From DAOUAT01 sp964551735 (GTDB lineage Bacteria; Chloroflexota; Anaerolineae; CG2-30-64-16): 64,000 nt of DNA. Within the stretch, counting starts at the first letter, position 1. The number at the start of each line of letters is the position of its first letter. Location of the stretch: assembly GCA_964551735.1 (NCBI GenBank), contig CAZKEF010000010.1, positions 1 through 64,000 on the forward strand, read 5' to 3'. Below the pieces are notes generated by a model that worked only from the letters and a program-made list of their open reading frames with translations, searched no databases and was not told where the DNA came from. This document shows, piece by piece, positions 25,970 to 34,702 of the stretch. The translations under genes were made by a program, and so were the position numbers.

Positions 25970-26134
25970 GAACACCTCAGATTCGTGCGGTTTTCTACCA
26001 AAACCAGTTGACGCAGAAAGCAGTTTCGCGGATAATATGGCTGCTAAATAAACTGGTCCGTCCGGTTTCCCGCCCCCGATGACAAGGTAGCCAAGAGAGG
26101 CTGTCTTCCTCGAATGAGGATAGTCGGGGTCGTT

Positions 26135-27706
26135 TTATTGCCCCAACCGATCCAGGCCCAATATCCCCCGATAAATCTGTTCATCCAACAGCGCCTGGCG
26201 CAGGCTTTGGCCCCAGAGGAGCGGCCGCTGGCCCTTCCAGCGCTTCTGCGCAAAGTCGGCCAGCGCAGCGGTAGCCTGCCCGGCGTCCAATCCGGCCGAT
26301 TCGTGGAGGACGGCCGCGGCGCGGTAGCCGCAGAAGCCGCCCTGGCACGGCCCCATCCCCAGGCGCAGGTCGCGGCGCAGGTCGTCCAGGATCCACGGCG
26401 CGGCGACGTCCGGGTGGCTCCGGGCCGCGCCCTCCAGGTCGCCGCGGGTGACGATCTCGCACTCGCAGATCAGGCCGGTCTTGACCGGGGCCTCTTCCAG
26501 GTCTTGCAGCCGATGGCCCAGCCGGTGCGGTTTGGGCGGGTTGAGGGGGATGCGCACGTCGGGCAGCACGTAGTCTTTGGTGACGCACGGCTTGCTCACG
26601 CCCAGCTGCGCGCAGACCGCGTCGGCCGCGCGCTCGGCCATGAGCCGGTAGGTAGTGAACTTGCCGCCGACCACGGTGATCAGCCCGCCCACGCCGTCGC
26701 GCGGCGCGTGATCGAGCACGGCGAAGGTGCGCTTGGCCTCGCGGCCCTCGGCGCTGGCGCCCTCCTCGTACAGGGGCCGCACCCCCGCCCAGGCCCGCAG
26801 CGCGCGCACCTGCGTGAAGCCGGGGATCATCTTCTCGCCCTCTTCCAGCATCTTGCGCACTTCCCAGGCCTGCACGCTGGTGTCGTTGGGGTCGGGCACA
26901 GTGATGGAGGTGGTGCCGATGACGGCTACGGTACCCACCGGCACCAGGATGTCGCCGTCGCCGGGCGGGTGCAGCCGGTTGATGATGGTGTTGACGAAGC
27001 GGTAGGCCATGGCGACCATGGTCCCTTTGCTGGGACGGATGGTGAGCGGGCAGCCGGCCATGGCTGCGATCTGCCCGGCCCAGGCGCCGGCCGCGTTGAC
27101 CGTCATGGCTGCAGCAATGGTCTGTTCCTCGCCCGTCCGCCGGTTGCGCAGCGTGGCGCCGACTACCTTGCCGCCGGCCAGCGTCAGGCCGACCACCTCG
27201 TGGTAGATCAGCACTTTGCCGCCGTGGGCCTCGACGGCCGCGCCCAGCGAGGTCAGGATGTCGAACGAGTCGCACGCGGCGTCGGGCACGCGGAAGGCGC
27301 GGGTGATGGCCGGGTTGAGGGCTGGTTCTTCGCGCAAGGCCTGCTTCGGCGTCAGCTCTTCGGTCTCGATGCCGGCCGCCCGGCACGCGGCCACCCATTG
27401 CGCCGCGTACGCCGGGTCGTCATCGGGGGTCTGTACGAAGAAGCCGCCGGTGTCCTCGATGCCGTGGGGCACGATCTTGCGCAGCAGCCGGTTCTCCTCG
27501 ATGCACTCCCGCGCGGACTCGGGGTCGCGCACCGCATAGCGGCCGCCGGAGTGGAGCAGGCCGTGGTAGCGGCCCGAGGTGCCGTCGGTGAGGTCGGCGC
27601 GTTCGACCAGCGCGACCTTCAGCCCGCGCAGCGCCAGGTCCAGCGCGGTTCCGCCGCCGGTCGCGCCGCCGCCGATAATAAGAACGTCGAAGTTGTGTGT
27701 TGGCAT
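26135..27706 (-). CDS. glpA: Anaerobic glycerol-3-phosphate dehydrogenase subunit A
   Basis: GlpA is the FAD subunit that oxidises glycerol-3-phosphate to dihydroxyacetone phosphate. The 523-residue protein has the FAD loop DVLIIGGGATGGGTALDLAL (about residues 6-25), TDGTSGRYHGLLHSGGRYA and a C-terminal BFD-like [2Fe-2S] region (CECEIV...GPCQGGFCG, about 430-490). The start ATG 27706 is used; a GTG four codons upstream is possible. It is the first of glpA-glpB-glpC. A gap of about 165 bases separates it from glpB. Confidence 0.92.
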   Translation of the reverse strand: MPTHNFDVLIIGGGATGGGTALDLALRGLKVALVERADLTDGTSGRYHGLLHSGGRYAVRDPESARECIEENRLLRKIVPHGIEDTGGFFVQTPDDDPAYAAQWVAACRAAGIETEELTPKQALREEPALNPAITRAFRVPDAACDSFDILTSLGAAVEAHGGKVLIYHEVVGLTLAGGKVVGATLRNRRTGEEQTIAAAMTVNAAGAWAGQIAAMAGCPLTIRPSKGTMVAMAYRFVNTIINRLHPPGDGDILVPVGTVAVIGTTSITVPDPNDTSVQAWEVRKMLEEGEKMIPGFTQVRALRAWAGVRPLYEEGASAEGREAKRTFAVLDHAPRDGVGGLITVVGGKFTTYRLMAERAADAVCAQLGVSKPCVTKDYVLPDVRIPLNPPKPHRLGHRLQDLEEAPVKTGLICECEIVTRGDLEGAARSHPDVAAPWILDDLRRDLRLGMGPCQGGFCGYRAAAVLHESAGLDAGQATAALADFAQKRWKGQRPLLWGQSLRQALLDEQIYRGILGLDRLGQ

Positions 27707-27781
27707 GGGGTTGTCCACTTTCGGATGTCAGCCGGAGGGGGCACGTCTGTCATTACGCGTTTCCAAATTGACCATGCGAGC

Positions 27782-28114
27782 TCAGCTCACCTGTGACCCT
27801 TGGATTCGGTAATCCAGCAGATGAGGCTCTCGCTGCAAGAGTTCGAGCAAAACTTTAGTTGAGCCAGACGGCGAGCGTTTACCTTGCTCCCATTGACGAA
27901 CCGTAGACGCGCTCACATTCAACGCCTGAGCGAAGACGGTTTGGCTCAGACGGGTTTTCTTGCGGATTTCGCGGATGTGATTTGCCGAAACCTCAATCTC
28001 TGGAATGGAGACACCCAGCACGTCAAGCTGCTTCTTAGTGAAGGTTGTCGGCAAGCCCAGATTGACGAGACCCTGAACGGTCTCGCCGATCGCTTCACGT
28101 ATGTCATCTCGCAT
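27782..28114 (-). CDS. HTH-type antitoxin (XRE family)
   Basis: The 110-residue protein has a C-terminal Cro/C1-type helix-turn-helix (IREIRKKTRLSQTVFAQALN and VSASTVRQWEQGKRSPSG, about 45-85). It is the partner of the upstream RelE-family toxin: its ATG 28114 overlaps the toxin stop by 11 bases, and GAGGAG precedes it. In this class the toxin gene comes first and the XRE antitoxin binds the operon promoter. The last residues lie close to the glpA gene, outside the glp operon. Confidence 0.85.
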   Translation of the reverse strand: MRDDIREAIGETVQGLVNLGLPTTFTKKQLDVLGVSIPEIEVSANHIREIRKKTRLSQTVFAQALNVSASTVRQWEQGKRSPSGSTKVLLELLQREPHLLDYRIQGSQVS

Positions 28115-28451
28115 CAGCGTTCTCCTCGATTTCATAGAATTCCCCATTTTCGACAGCGAGCTCGATTTGATTTTCAGACAGAGCCAACAGGGTAGCGGAA
28201 AGCTCCCGGAACAAGACAAGTTCGTCATCAGCGATGTTATCTGTGTCAGCTTTCTTGAACCCATAGACAACAATCGCTCGGTTGCCTTGCCGATAGACGA
28301 TGAGTGTTCGGTAGCCGCCGCTTTTGCCTTGCCCTTCACGTGCGACCCTGACTTTATACAGACTTGAGCCAAGATTTGCGGTTGATAGTCCGTCCTCGAG
28401 GTTGCGGATGGCTTGAAGCAACATCACATCTGTAACGCGCTCGCGCCGCAT
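28104..28451 (-). CDS. RelE/StbE-type toxin
   Basis: The protein matches the RelE family paired with XRE antitoxins: LYKVRVAREGQGKSGGYRTL and RAIVVYGFKKADTDNI are family hallmarks. Known members cleave mRNA in the ribosome. From ATG 28451 it has 115 residues, but clear family sequence (LVTRFVRRWMRRERV) continues upstream in the same frame to about 28487, where no ATG, GTG or TTG is present before a stop. The true start may be ATA at 28487, or the 5' end may be mutated. Activity is therefore uncertain. Confidence 0.8.
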   Translation of the reverse strand: MRRERVTDVMLLQAIRNLEDGLSTANLGSSLYKVRVAREGQGKSGGYRTLIVYRQGNRAIVVYGFKKADTDNIADDELVLFRELSATLLALSENQIELAVENGEFYEIEENADAR

Positions 28452-28572
28452 CCATCTTCTGACGAACCGGGTTACCAGCTTTCGTATATCATTACTCTAT
28501 CACATTGTGATACAGCAGTCAAGAACGTTTTCTCTTTAGGGTGCATTTCACGTCTGGGGCGAACTTTCAGCG

Positions 28573-28698
28573 GAGCATCCTGAGCGGAGGGCCGCAGCCC
28601 GGAGTCGAAGGATGCGGAGCGGCTTAAGGCAAGGCCGCATCCTTCGACTGGACAATCTACGTTAAGCGTTTTGGCTTGCGGACCCGCTCAGGATGCTC
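28573..28698. repeat. Nested palindromic element, family D, copy 1
   Basis: The outer arms are GAGCATCCTGAGCGG (28573-28587) and CCGCTCAGGATGCTC (28684-28698). The inner arms are AGTCGAAGGATGCGG (28603-28617) and CCGCATCCTTCGACT (28635-28649). All are perfect 15-bp arms. The right part overlaps the last codons of the gene at 28662-29018. Confidence 0.85.
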
Positions 28699-29018
28699 GC
28701 GCCCCAGAACTGAAACGCGCCCTTCTCTTTATCCACGTGCTCCAGCAGGCGATCCAACTCGACTTCCTCCGCGTGGTTCATGGTTCCCGCCCGGTTCAGC
28801 TGAAGCAGGTCGCTGAGACGTTGTTGGTGAGGCGCTGCCAGCATGCCTTCGGCCAATGCCTGCAGTTCCGGGTTGCTCAAACCTATCAACACGTCAGGAT
28901 CAGTGGGCACGTAGGCGCGTAGGATCTGGTAGTCTTCCCAACGTAAGACCACGCCTGTCCGTTGACCATCTGGCCGACTCAAGTATTCTACTGCAGGTTC
29001 TGCAAGTCGTTGCTCCAT
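28662..29018 (-). CDS. Small antitoxin-like protein of unknown function
   Basis: The 118-residue protein starts at ATG 29018 with TAGGAGC upstream. It contains GQRTGVVLRWEDYQIL, similar to the N-terminal part of Phd/YefM-like antitoxins. A helical segment rich in Leu and Glu (LNRAGTMNHAEEVELDRLLE) follows. No toxin partner is adjacent, apart from the restriction genes upstream. The C-terminal ILSGSASQNA is encoded by the palindromic element at 28573-28698, so the natural end may have been replaced. Confidence 0.65.
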   Translation of the reverse strand: MEQRLAEPAVEYLSRPDGQRTGVVLRWEDYQILRAYVPTDPDVLIGLSNPELQALAEGMLAAPHQQRLSDLLQLNRAGTMNHAEEVELDRLLEHVDKEKGAFQFWGASILSGSASQNA

Positions 29019-29100
29019 CCCATGGCTCCTATCCCGGTTCCTTCGTGCATAGCGACGGTGGATTGCTGCTCGCGTGTCACACTTCGTGATCCAATATGCT

Positions 29101-29919
29101 TCAGAAATTGAAGGCCAATTCATCGACGATCGCCTTGCTCATCTCATATCCAACTTCCTGGTAAACCTCAAGCAGTTCTCCAAAAGTGTCATGGCCACCG
29201 ATGTATGCCCAGAACTCCTCACCAAGGAGGAGCTGGTTTTCAATGTCCAGATACTGCCGGGCGAAGCTATGGGTGTATGATGCTTTTGTGCTGCCGTACG
29301 GATTGTAACCCATTGCAAAGTAGGCGTTGACGCGGGGGCGATTCGCTCGTTTGATGGCATGGATGCGCAATAGTCGCTCGGTGATCTCCAGGCATTGCCC
29401 CTTGTTGGGCTTCGGTGACTTAATCTCGAAGTAGTGCTCGCGGTCATTCGAGTCCTTGAGGTACAGGTCAGCGATGGCCGGTCTCGCGACCAGGGTTTGA
29501 TCTTCGATGCTCAGGACACGCTCGATCATCTCTGGGAATGATACGTGTTTCCCGGCCTGACCCAATTGTGCGACCAGTTCTTCGATCTTCGCCGCGGCCG
29601 CCAGGGGCATAGCCCCAGTTGCTCTGTAACCTCGCTGAGCAACTTCGAAGGTTTGTAGAGCGATCAGGCGAGCGCATTCTTCAAAAGTCGCGTTCAGTCC
29701 CGTGTAGAACCATTCAGTTCCACAGCTGCAGACCACTTCAGATGGGAGAATGGCTTCATGGAATGGCTTCAGATCATCTCTGTCGGGTGCCAAAACGGCA
29801 TACCTATCAGCCGATCGGCTGGCTCGTGGCTCAAGGCGATGGGCATCCATCAGGCCACGAATGAAGCCTCGGAGATAATTCTTGATTTCGATCCGGGTAT
29901 CCGTCTTGATCATTCGCAT
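29101..29919 (-). CDS. TdeIII-like type II restriction endonuclease
   Basis: The 272-residue protein resembles TdeIII-family endonucleases. It has a PD-(D/E)xK-like core (IADLYLKDSND...YFEIKSPKPNKGQ, about residues 148-180), followed by AYFAMGYNPYG, the HSFARQYLD segment and FWAYIGGHDTFGELLEVY. Its neighbours upstream are a PmeII-like endonuclease and a DNA methyltransferase. The 11-base gap to the PmeII-like gene suggests one operon. Base composition is lower in GC than the flanking glp genes, fitting horizontal acquisition. Confidence 0.8.
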   Translation of the reverse strand: MRMIKTDTRIEIKNYLRGFIRGLMDAHRLEPRASRSADRYAVLAPDRDDLKPFHEAILPSEVVCSCGTEWFYTGLNATFEECARLIALQTFEVAQRGYRATGAMPLAAAAKIEELVAQLGQAGKHVSFPEMIERVLSIEDQTLVARPAIADLYLKDSNDREHYFEIKSPKPNKGQCLEITERLLRIHAIKRANRPRVNAYFAMGYNPYGSTKASYTHSFARQYLDIENQLLLGEEFWAYIGGHDTFGELLEVYQEVGYEMSKAIVDELAFNF

Positions 29920-29930
29920 TTACAAGTGTA

Positions 29931-30686
29931 CTATTGCCCCGAGAAGTCGTCTGGATCAAAGTTGCCACTGTTGTACTCAACCAGCTTAACCCAGTTAACC
30001 CTGCCTTCAGTGCTAAACCGTTCAGCGAACTCCAGCACAAAGTCAAAGGCGATCTTATCCTGTTGTTGCAGGAAAGCTTCGTTATGCTCTTGGGCGCGAT
30101 GGCCTATCGGCTCGATGATGTCCGTGTAGAGGTTTGGATTCTCGCTGATGAGATACCAGAAATTCTGACCGACCACCTTCCAGTAGCCATCGGCTGTATG
30201 ACGCGAACGCGTCTTCCCGTAGCATATTCCCAGTACAGGTTGCACTTTTAGCGTGGTCCTCGACTGCTTGACGCGTGTCACGGCATCGCGCAAGTCCTGG
30301 GCCAGCCTGCGGTGTTGCGAGCTATTGCCCCAGTTCGGACCTGATTTTACCGAAACGACGTAGTGGGTGCCGCGATTGATGAACTCCAGGTCAACGCCCT
30401 GTGCCGCCGACTTGTGCCCATTACAGGTCTGTCCTGCCACGAAGACAGCCAGACCTTCCAAAAAGTCTCCGAACAACTTCTCTTCGGATGATGACAAAAA
30501 CGCTTCCAGAAGGGCCTTGATCAGATCTGGGGGCCAGTTGATGTTCTTCGCCTTGAACAGATAGGGATTCTTTTGAAGCAGCCGATTCAGTGTAAGCTCC
30601 TTCAGCGAAGCGATCTTACGATCATGAAAATGCTGGATATTCTCGTTGACATATTGGCGGACAGCATCGAGATCAAGGGCATTCAT
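29931..30686 (-). CDS. PmeII-like type II restriction endonuclease
   Basis: The 251-residue protein begins MNALDLDAVRQYVNENIQHF. It has the family segments LLQKNPYLFKAKNINWPPDL and SSSEEKLFGDFLEGLAVFVA. A nuclease-like core follows in GVDLEFINRGTHYVVSVKSG (D-x-E and VSVKSG). The start codon ATG 30686 overlaps the methyltransferase stop (ATGA), showing translational coupling. The recognition site cannot be read from sequence. Confidence 0.82.
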   Translation of the reverse strand: MNALDLDAVRQYVNENIQHFHDRKIASLKELTLNRLLQKNPYLFKAKNINWPPDLIKALLEAFLSSSEEKLFGDFLEGLAVFVAGQTCNGHKSAAQGVDLEFINRGTHYVVSVKSGPNWGNSSQHRRLAQDLRDAVTRVKQSRTTLKVQPVLGICYGKTRSRHTADGYWKVVGQNFWYLISENPNLYTDIIEPIGHRAQEHNEAFLQQQDKIAFDFVLEFAERFSTEGRVNWVKLVEYNSGNFDPDDFSGQ

Positions 30687-31543
30687 TCGGTCGTCCTCGT
30701 TTCGTAAACTTCGGGCGCTTCCAGCAAACGCGGCTGCCGTTGCGGTAACTGGATTTCCGCAAGCCGACAATACGCATCGCTGATGTCAATACCGACATAA
30801 TGGCGTTTGAGCTGTGCTGCGGCAAGCGCGGTTGTCCCCGAGCCACAGAAAGGATCGAGAACGACGTCGTCTACATCAGTGAAGAGCTTGACGAACCAAT
30901 CCGGCAGCTCAAGCGGAAAAGCCGCGCTGTGATTGCGATTCGAGCACTCGGTCGCCATGTGAATGACGTTGGTCGGATACACTAACTCGCGGCCGAGCCA
31001 ATTGGAGACGTTCTTGCCGAACCCGCTGGACACTTTGGATTCATCCCTGATCTTGTCGGTTTCACTGAGTTTGGCGAGCCGGTCTTTGGCCCAGTCGCCG
31101 ACCGGCACCATAACGGCTTCTTGGTTCATCTTGAACGCGCGCTGTTTGTTGAATTGCAGCAACCTCTCCCAGGAATCGCGAAAGCGGTTGGGCCACTTGC
31201 CCGGGTATGAGTTCTTTTTGTGCCACATGAATTCTTCGGTCCACAGCCAGCCCTGCTTGCGCATTGCCAAAATCAGCTCGATGACGTAGGTGTGGCGCTC
31301 GCCATCTACCACGCGCTCCTTGATGTTCAGCACGAAAGTGCCGGTTGGTTTGAGCACGCGCAGAAACTCCGCTGTCTTCGGCAGGAACCATGCTACGTAC
31401 TCATCCGGCTTGACTCCGCCATACGTGTGCTTCCGCTGATCGGCATAGGGCGGAGAAGTGAAGATCAGGTCAATCGAGTCGCTCGGGAACTGCTTGAGAA
31501 CTTGCTCGCAATCACCACAGATGATTTTATCCAGGTATTCCAT
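30683..31543 (-). CDS. Site-specific DNA methyltransferase (beta-type, N4/N6)
   Basis: The 286-residue enzyme has motif IV TSPPY (near residue 29) before motif I DPFCGSGTTALAAAQ (near residue 232), the order of beta-class amino-methyltransferases. SPPY fits either N4-cytosine or N6-adenine methylation. It protects against the following PmeII-like and possibly the TdeIII-like endonuclease. It is the first gene of this restriction operon; a palindrome ATACGATCGTAT lies about 40 bases upstream. Confidence 0.9.
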   Translation of the reverse strand: MEYLDKIICGDCEQVLKQFPSDSIDLIFTSPPYADQRKHTYGGVKPDEYVAWFLPKTAEFLRVLKPTGTFVLNIKERVVDGERHTYVIELILAMRKQGWLWTEEFMWHKKNSYPGKWPNRFRDSWERLLQFNKQRAFKMNQEAVMVPVGDWAKDRLAKLSETDKIRDESKVSSGFGKNVSNWLGRELVYPTNVIHMATECSNRNHSAAFPLELPDWFVKLFTDVDDVVLDPFCGSGTTALAAAQLKRHYVGIDISDAYCRLAEIQLPQRQPRLLEAPEVYETRTTE

Positions 31544-31584
31544 GCGCTTACTTCCATCACCGATTTCGCATCAACGATACAGCA

Positions 31585-31596
31585 ATACGATCGTAT
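31585..31596. promoter_or_regulatory. Palindrome upstream of the restriction-modification operon
   Basis: ATACGATCGTAT is a perfect 12-base palindrome next to -10-like sequences upstream of the methyltransferase ATG. No controller protein gene is seen, so an operator role is speculative. Confidence 0.3.
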
Positions 31597-31639
31597 ACAA
31601 ATCTTGGTCAATCGTCAACCCCATGCGAGCGCGGTCGCC

Positions 31640-31672
31640 GGTCCTTCGTCATTCGTCGTTCGTCATTCGTCC
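31640..31672. repeat. Word-repeat spacer at the glpK 3' end
   Basis: Repeats of CCTTCGTC/ATTCGTC/GTTCGTC run from 31640 into the glpK stop codon at 31663-31665. It is a single-arm version of the spacers at 3646, 24425 and 47301. Confidence 0.55.
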
Positions 31673-33159
31673 AACCACCGCATCGCCCGCCCGACCGCCT
31701 TCTTCCACCCGCGATAGAGCTTCTCGCGCGCCGCGTCCTCCATCCCCGGCTGCCAGGTATGTCCCACCTGCCAGTTGGCGCGCAGGTCGTCCAGGTTATC
31801 CCAGTAGCCCACGGCCAGGCCGGCCGCGTAAGCCGCGCCGAGCGCGGTCGTCTCGGCCACCACGGGGCGCACCACGGGCACGCCCAGCAGGTCGGCCTGG
31901 AACTGCATCAGCAGCTCGTTGCCCACCATGCCGCCGTCCACCTTGAGCGCGGTCAGCTTGACCCCGGAATCCTGCTCCATCGCCTCCAGCACCTCGCGCG
32001 TCTGGTAGGCGGTGGCCTCCAGCGCGGCCCGGCAGATGTGGCCCTTGGTGACGTAGCGGGTGAGGCCGATGATCAGGCCGCGCGCGTTCGACTGCCAGTA
32101 GGGCGCGAACAGGCCGGAGAACGCGGGCACGAAGTAGATGCCGCCGCTGTCGGGCACGTCCCGCGCGTAGTCCTCGACGTGTTTGGAGAAATCGTAGAAG
32201 TCCAGGTTGTCGCGCAGCCATTGCACCAGCGCGCCGGTGATGGCGATGGAGCCTTCCAGCGCGTAGACGGCCGGCGCGTCGCCCAGCTTGTAACCCACCG
32301 TGGTCAACAGGCCGTGCTTGCTGGGCACGGCCATGGCGCCGGTGTTCAGCAGCATGAAGCAGCCGGTGCCGTAGGTGTTCTTGGCCTCGCCCGCGGCGAA
32401 GCAGGTTTGGCCCACCAGCGCGGCCTGCTGGTCGCCCAGGTCGCCGCAGACGGGCACCTTGCCCAACGTGTAGCCGTAGAAGGAGGGGTCGCTGGAGGGC
32501 CGGATCTGCGGCAACATCTGGCGGGGGATGCCGAGGGCGCGCAGGATGTCGTCGTCCCAATCCAGGGTGCGCAGGTTCATCAGCAGGGTGCGGCTGGCGT
32601 TGGTGACGTCGGTGACGTGGACGCCGCCGCTGGCCCCCCCAGTCAGGTTCCAGATCACCCAGGTGTCCATGTTGCCGAAGACCGCTTCCCCGCGCTCGGC
32701 CGCGGCCGCCAGACCGGGCACGTTGTCCAGCAGCCAGCGGAGCTTGGGGCCGGAGAAGTAGGTCGCCAGGGGCAGGCCGGTCTGCTCGCGGAAGCGATCC
32801 TGGCCGCCCGCGCGCGCGAGGTCGGCGCAGATCTTGTCGGTGCGGGTGTCCTGCCACACGATGGCGTTGTAGTACGGCTTGCCGGTCTTCGGGTTCCAGA
32901 CCATCGTGGTCTCGCGCTGGTTGGTGATGCCGATCGCGGCCAGGTCGCCGGCCGCCAGCCCGGCTTTGCTCAGCGCGGTGCGCAGCACATCTTGCGTGCG
33001 CGCCCAGACCTCCAGCGGATCGTGTTCGACCCAGCCGGCCTGGGGGTAGATCTGCGTGTGTTCAAGCTGATGGATGCTGATGACGCCGCCGCGGTGGTCG
33101 AAGACCATGCAGCGGGTGCTGGTGGTGCCCTGGTCAATGGCTGCGATGTACTTGGTCAT
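31663..33159 (-). CDS. glpK: Glycerol kinase
   Basis: The enzyme phosphorylates glycerol to glycerol-3-phosphate, the substrate of GlpABC. The start ATG 33159 gives MTKYIAAIDQGTTSTRCMVF and 498 residues, the normal length. FGGY-kinase signatures are present, including FGNMDTWVIWNLTGG and ALKVDGGMVGNELLMQFQAD. AAGGGAG precedes the ATG. It follows the aconitase X gene by 35 bases on the same strand and is separated from glpABC by the defence island. Confidence 0.95.
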   Translation of the reverse strand: MTKYIAAIDQGTTSTRCMVFDHRGGVISIHQLEHTQIYPQAGWVEHDPLEVWARTQDVLRTALSKAGLAAGDLAAIGITNQRETTMVWNPKTGKPYYNAIVWQDTRTDKICADLARAGGQDRFREQTGLPLATYFSGPKLRWLLDNVPGLAAAAERGEAVFGNMDTWVIWNLTGGASGGVHVTDVTNASRTLLMNLRTLDWDDDILRALGIPRQMLPQIRPSSDPSFYGYTLGKVPVCGDLGDQQAALVGQTCFAAGEAKNTYGTGCFMLLNTGAMAVPSKHGLLTTVGYKLGDAPAVYALEGSIAITGALVQWLRDNLDFYDFSKHVEDYARDVPDSGGIYFVPAFSGLFAPYWQSNARGLIIGLTRYVTKGHICRAALEATAYQTREVLEAMEQDSGVKLTALKVDGGMVGNELLMQFQADLLGVPVVRPVVAETTALGAAYAAGLAVGYWDNLDDLRANWQVGHTWQPGMEDAAREKLYRGWKKAVGRAMRWLDE

Positions 33160-33194
33160 GGGGACTCCCTTGTCGGTGTGTGTTTGTAGATGTT

Positions 33195-34469
33195 TCAACT
33201 CGCCATGCGCCACTCCCCCGTAATGGCTGCGTCCAGGCATTGTTCGATTTCGCCGAACCGCATCTTGACCCCGCTGTGCATGGGCGCGTAGCAGGCCATC
33301 TTGCCCGCGTTGGTGGCCATGGTGCGCACGTCCAACATGCGCATGGGCGCGACCACCGCGCAGGTGTCGGCGACGACCTCGCCGCCCGCGGCTTCGATGG
33401 TTTGCACGTAGCCCAGCTCGGCCGCGCGCTGGCGGGTGAGCTCGCCGGTGGTGACCCACAGCCGCGTGGCCAGGGTCTTGCCGCGCAAGGTCTGGGCGGC
33501 CAGCTCGATCTCGGTCAGGCTGGCGTGGGGACAGCCGATGGTCACCAGGTCAATCTTGCGCAGGTCGGGGTCGGCGTCCATGATGCGATAGGCGTCTGCC
33601 AGGCTTTCGATGGCCAACCGCCGCGCGTCGGGGCGGATCAGCGCCTCGCCGGCATCCCGCGCTTCGGGAGTGTAGCCGGCGATGTGGTAGACCGCGACCG
33701 CGCCGTAGGCCGCCAGCCCCGCGCCCAGCGTCTTCAGCCGGTCGCCGGCCAGGCCGCCCAGGGTCAGATCGCCCGGCAGGGGCGGGAGCCACGCGCCCAG
33801 GTCGGCAAACCACGGCACGCCGTTGCCCACAGCCTTGCCCACGGTGTAGGAGAGCGCGCCGAAGTCAGCCACCGACTGCACCGGACAGCGGATCTCCACG
33901 ACCCAGTTGGCCCGGCGGTGCTCGTCCAGGTGATAGCCGTAGCGCGCGGTGCGGCCGACGATGGCTGCGGCCAGGGCGCTGGGCCCGCCCTCCCGGTTCG
34001 AGCGCGCGCCGATGACCGAGTTGGCGAACGCGACCGCGCTGGACTCGGCCCACGCCAGGGCATCCCCGCGCCGGGGCTTGTACTGCGGGAAGAGGTAGGG
34101 GGTGCAGCTCATGGTGGGTGTCACGCCCATCCTGGTGAACGCGTCGATCACGCTGAGCTGGGGATTGGCGAAGCTGGGCTGGATGCCCCACCCCTGCCAC
34201 TTGCCGCGCTCCATGCCCATAGGGTTGAGGGTGGTGGGGATGCGCACCTGTGCGCCCTCGGCGGCCCAATCGCTGAGGAATTGCACGCCCGCATCGCCCA
34301 GGTTCTTGTAGGACACGCCCGCGATCTGCGCGTGGGTAACGGGAACCAGATCCGCTGCGCCGTAGATGCGCGCCAGCGCAACGACGATCTCCATCGCGCG
34401 TTTGACGCCGGGACCTTCAGCGCCGACCAGCATTGCCTCTTCTTCGGAGGTTAAATGTAGCTCGCTCAT
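33195..34469 (-). CDS. Aconitase X catalytic (large) domain protein
   Basis: The 424-residue protein matches the aconitase X large subunit (formerly DUF521): LTSEEEAMLVGAEGPGVKRA, ANPQLSVIDAFTRMGVTPTM with CTPYLFPQYKP, and FANSVIGARSNREGGPSALA. Characterised members dehydrate cis-3-hydroxy-L-proline in bacteria or mevalonate 5-phosphate in archaea. The small swivel subunit (DUF126-like) usually sits next to it or is fused, but none is visible here. It lies between a small membrane protein gene and glpK. Confidence 0.87.
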   Translation of the reverse strand: MSELHLTSEEEAMLVGAEGPGVKRAMEIVVALARIYGAADLVPVTHAQIAGVSYKNLGDAGVQFLSDWAAEGAQVRIPTTLNPMGMERGKWQGWGIQPSFANPQLSVIDAFTRMGVTPTMSCTPYLFPQYKPRRGDALAWAESSAVAFANSVIGARSNREGGPSALAAAIVGRTARYGYHLDEHRRANWVVEIRCPVQSVADFGALSYTVGKAVGNGVPWFADLGAWLPPLPGDLTLGGLAGDRLKTLGAGLAAYGAVAVYHIAGYTPEARDAGEALIRPDARRLAIESLADAYRIMDADPDLRKIDLVTIGCPHASLTEIELAAQTLRGKTLATRLWVTTGELTRQRAAELGYVQTIEAAGGEVVADTCAVVAPMRMLDVRTMATNAGKMACYAPMHSGVKMRFGEIEQCLDAAITGEWRMAS

Positions 34470-34476
34470 GGATGCC

Positions 34477-34662
34477 TCAGCGTGAACGATTCAGCAAGTG
34501 ATCCAGTGCCAGGTACAGCACTACCGCGAACACCAGAAACAGCAGCGCGATCTGCCAAAAAGACGCCTGCACCCAAACCACGAAGCGCAGCCGCGACCAG
34601 ATGAGCCAGAACGCGATCAGCATCGCCAGGGTGACGGATAGGGATATGCCGCGACGTCTCAC
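34477..34662 (-). CDS. Small two-helix membrane protein
   Basis: The 61-residue protein has two hydrophobic segments (about 8-24 and 30-52), basic ends, and no known motif. It ends seven bases before the aconitase X start, and a good promoter lies just upstream, so it is probably the first gene of the small protein-acnX-glpK unit. Confidence 0.6.
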   Translation of the reverse strand: MRRRGISLSVTLAMLIAFWLIWSRLRFVVWVQASFWQIALLFLVFAVVLYLALDHLLNRSR

Positions 34663-34702
34663 GTGTGTTTCTCCCAGAGGTAAATCGCCTGAACCGGACA
34701 GG

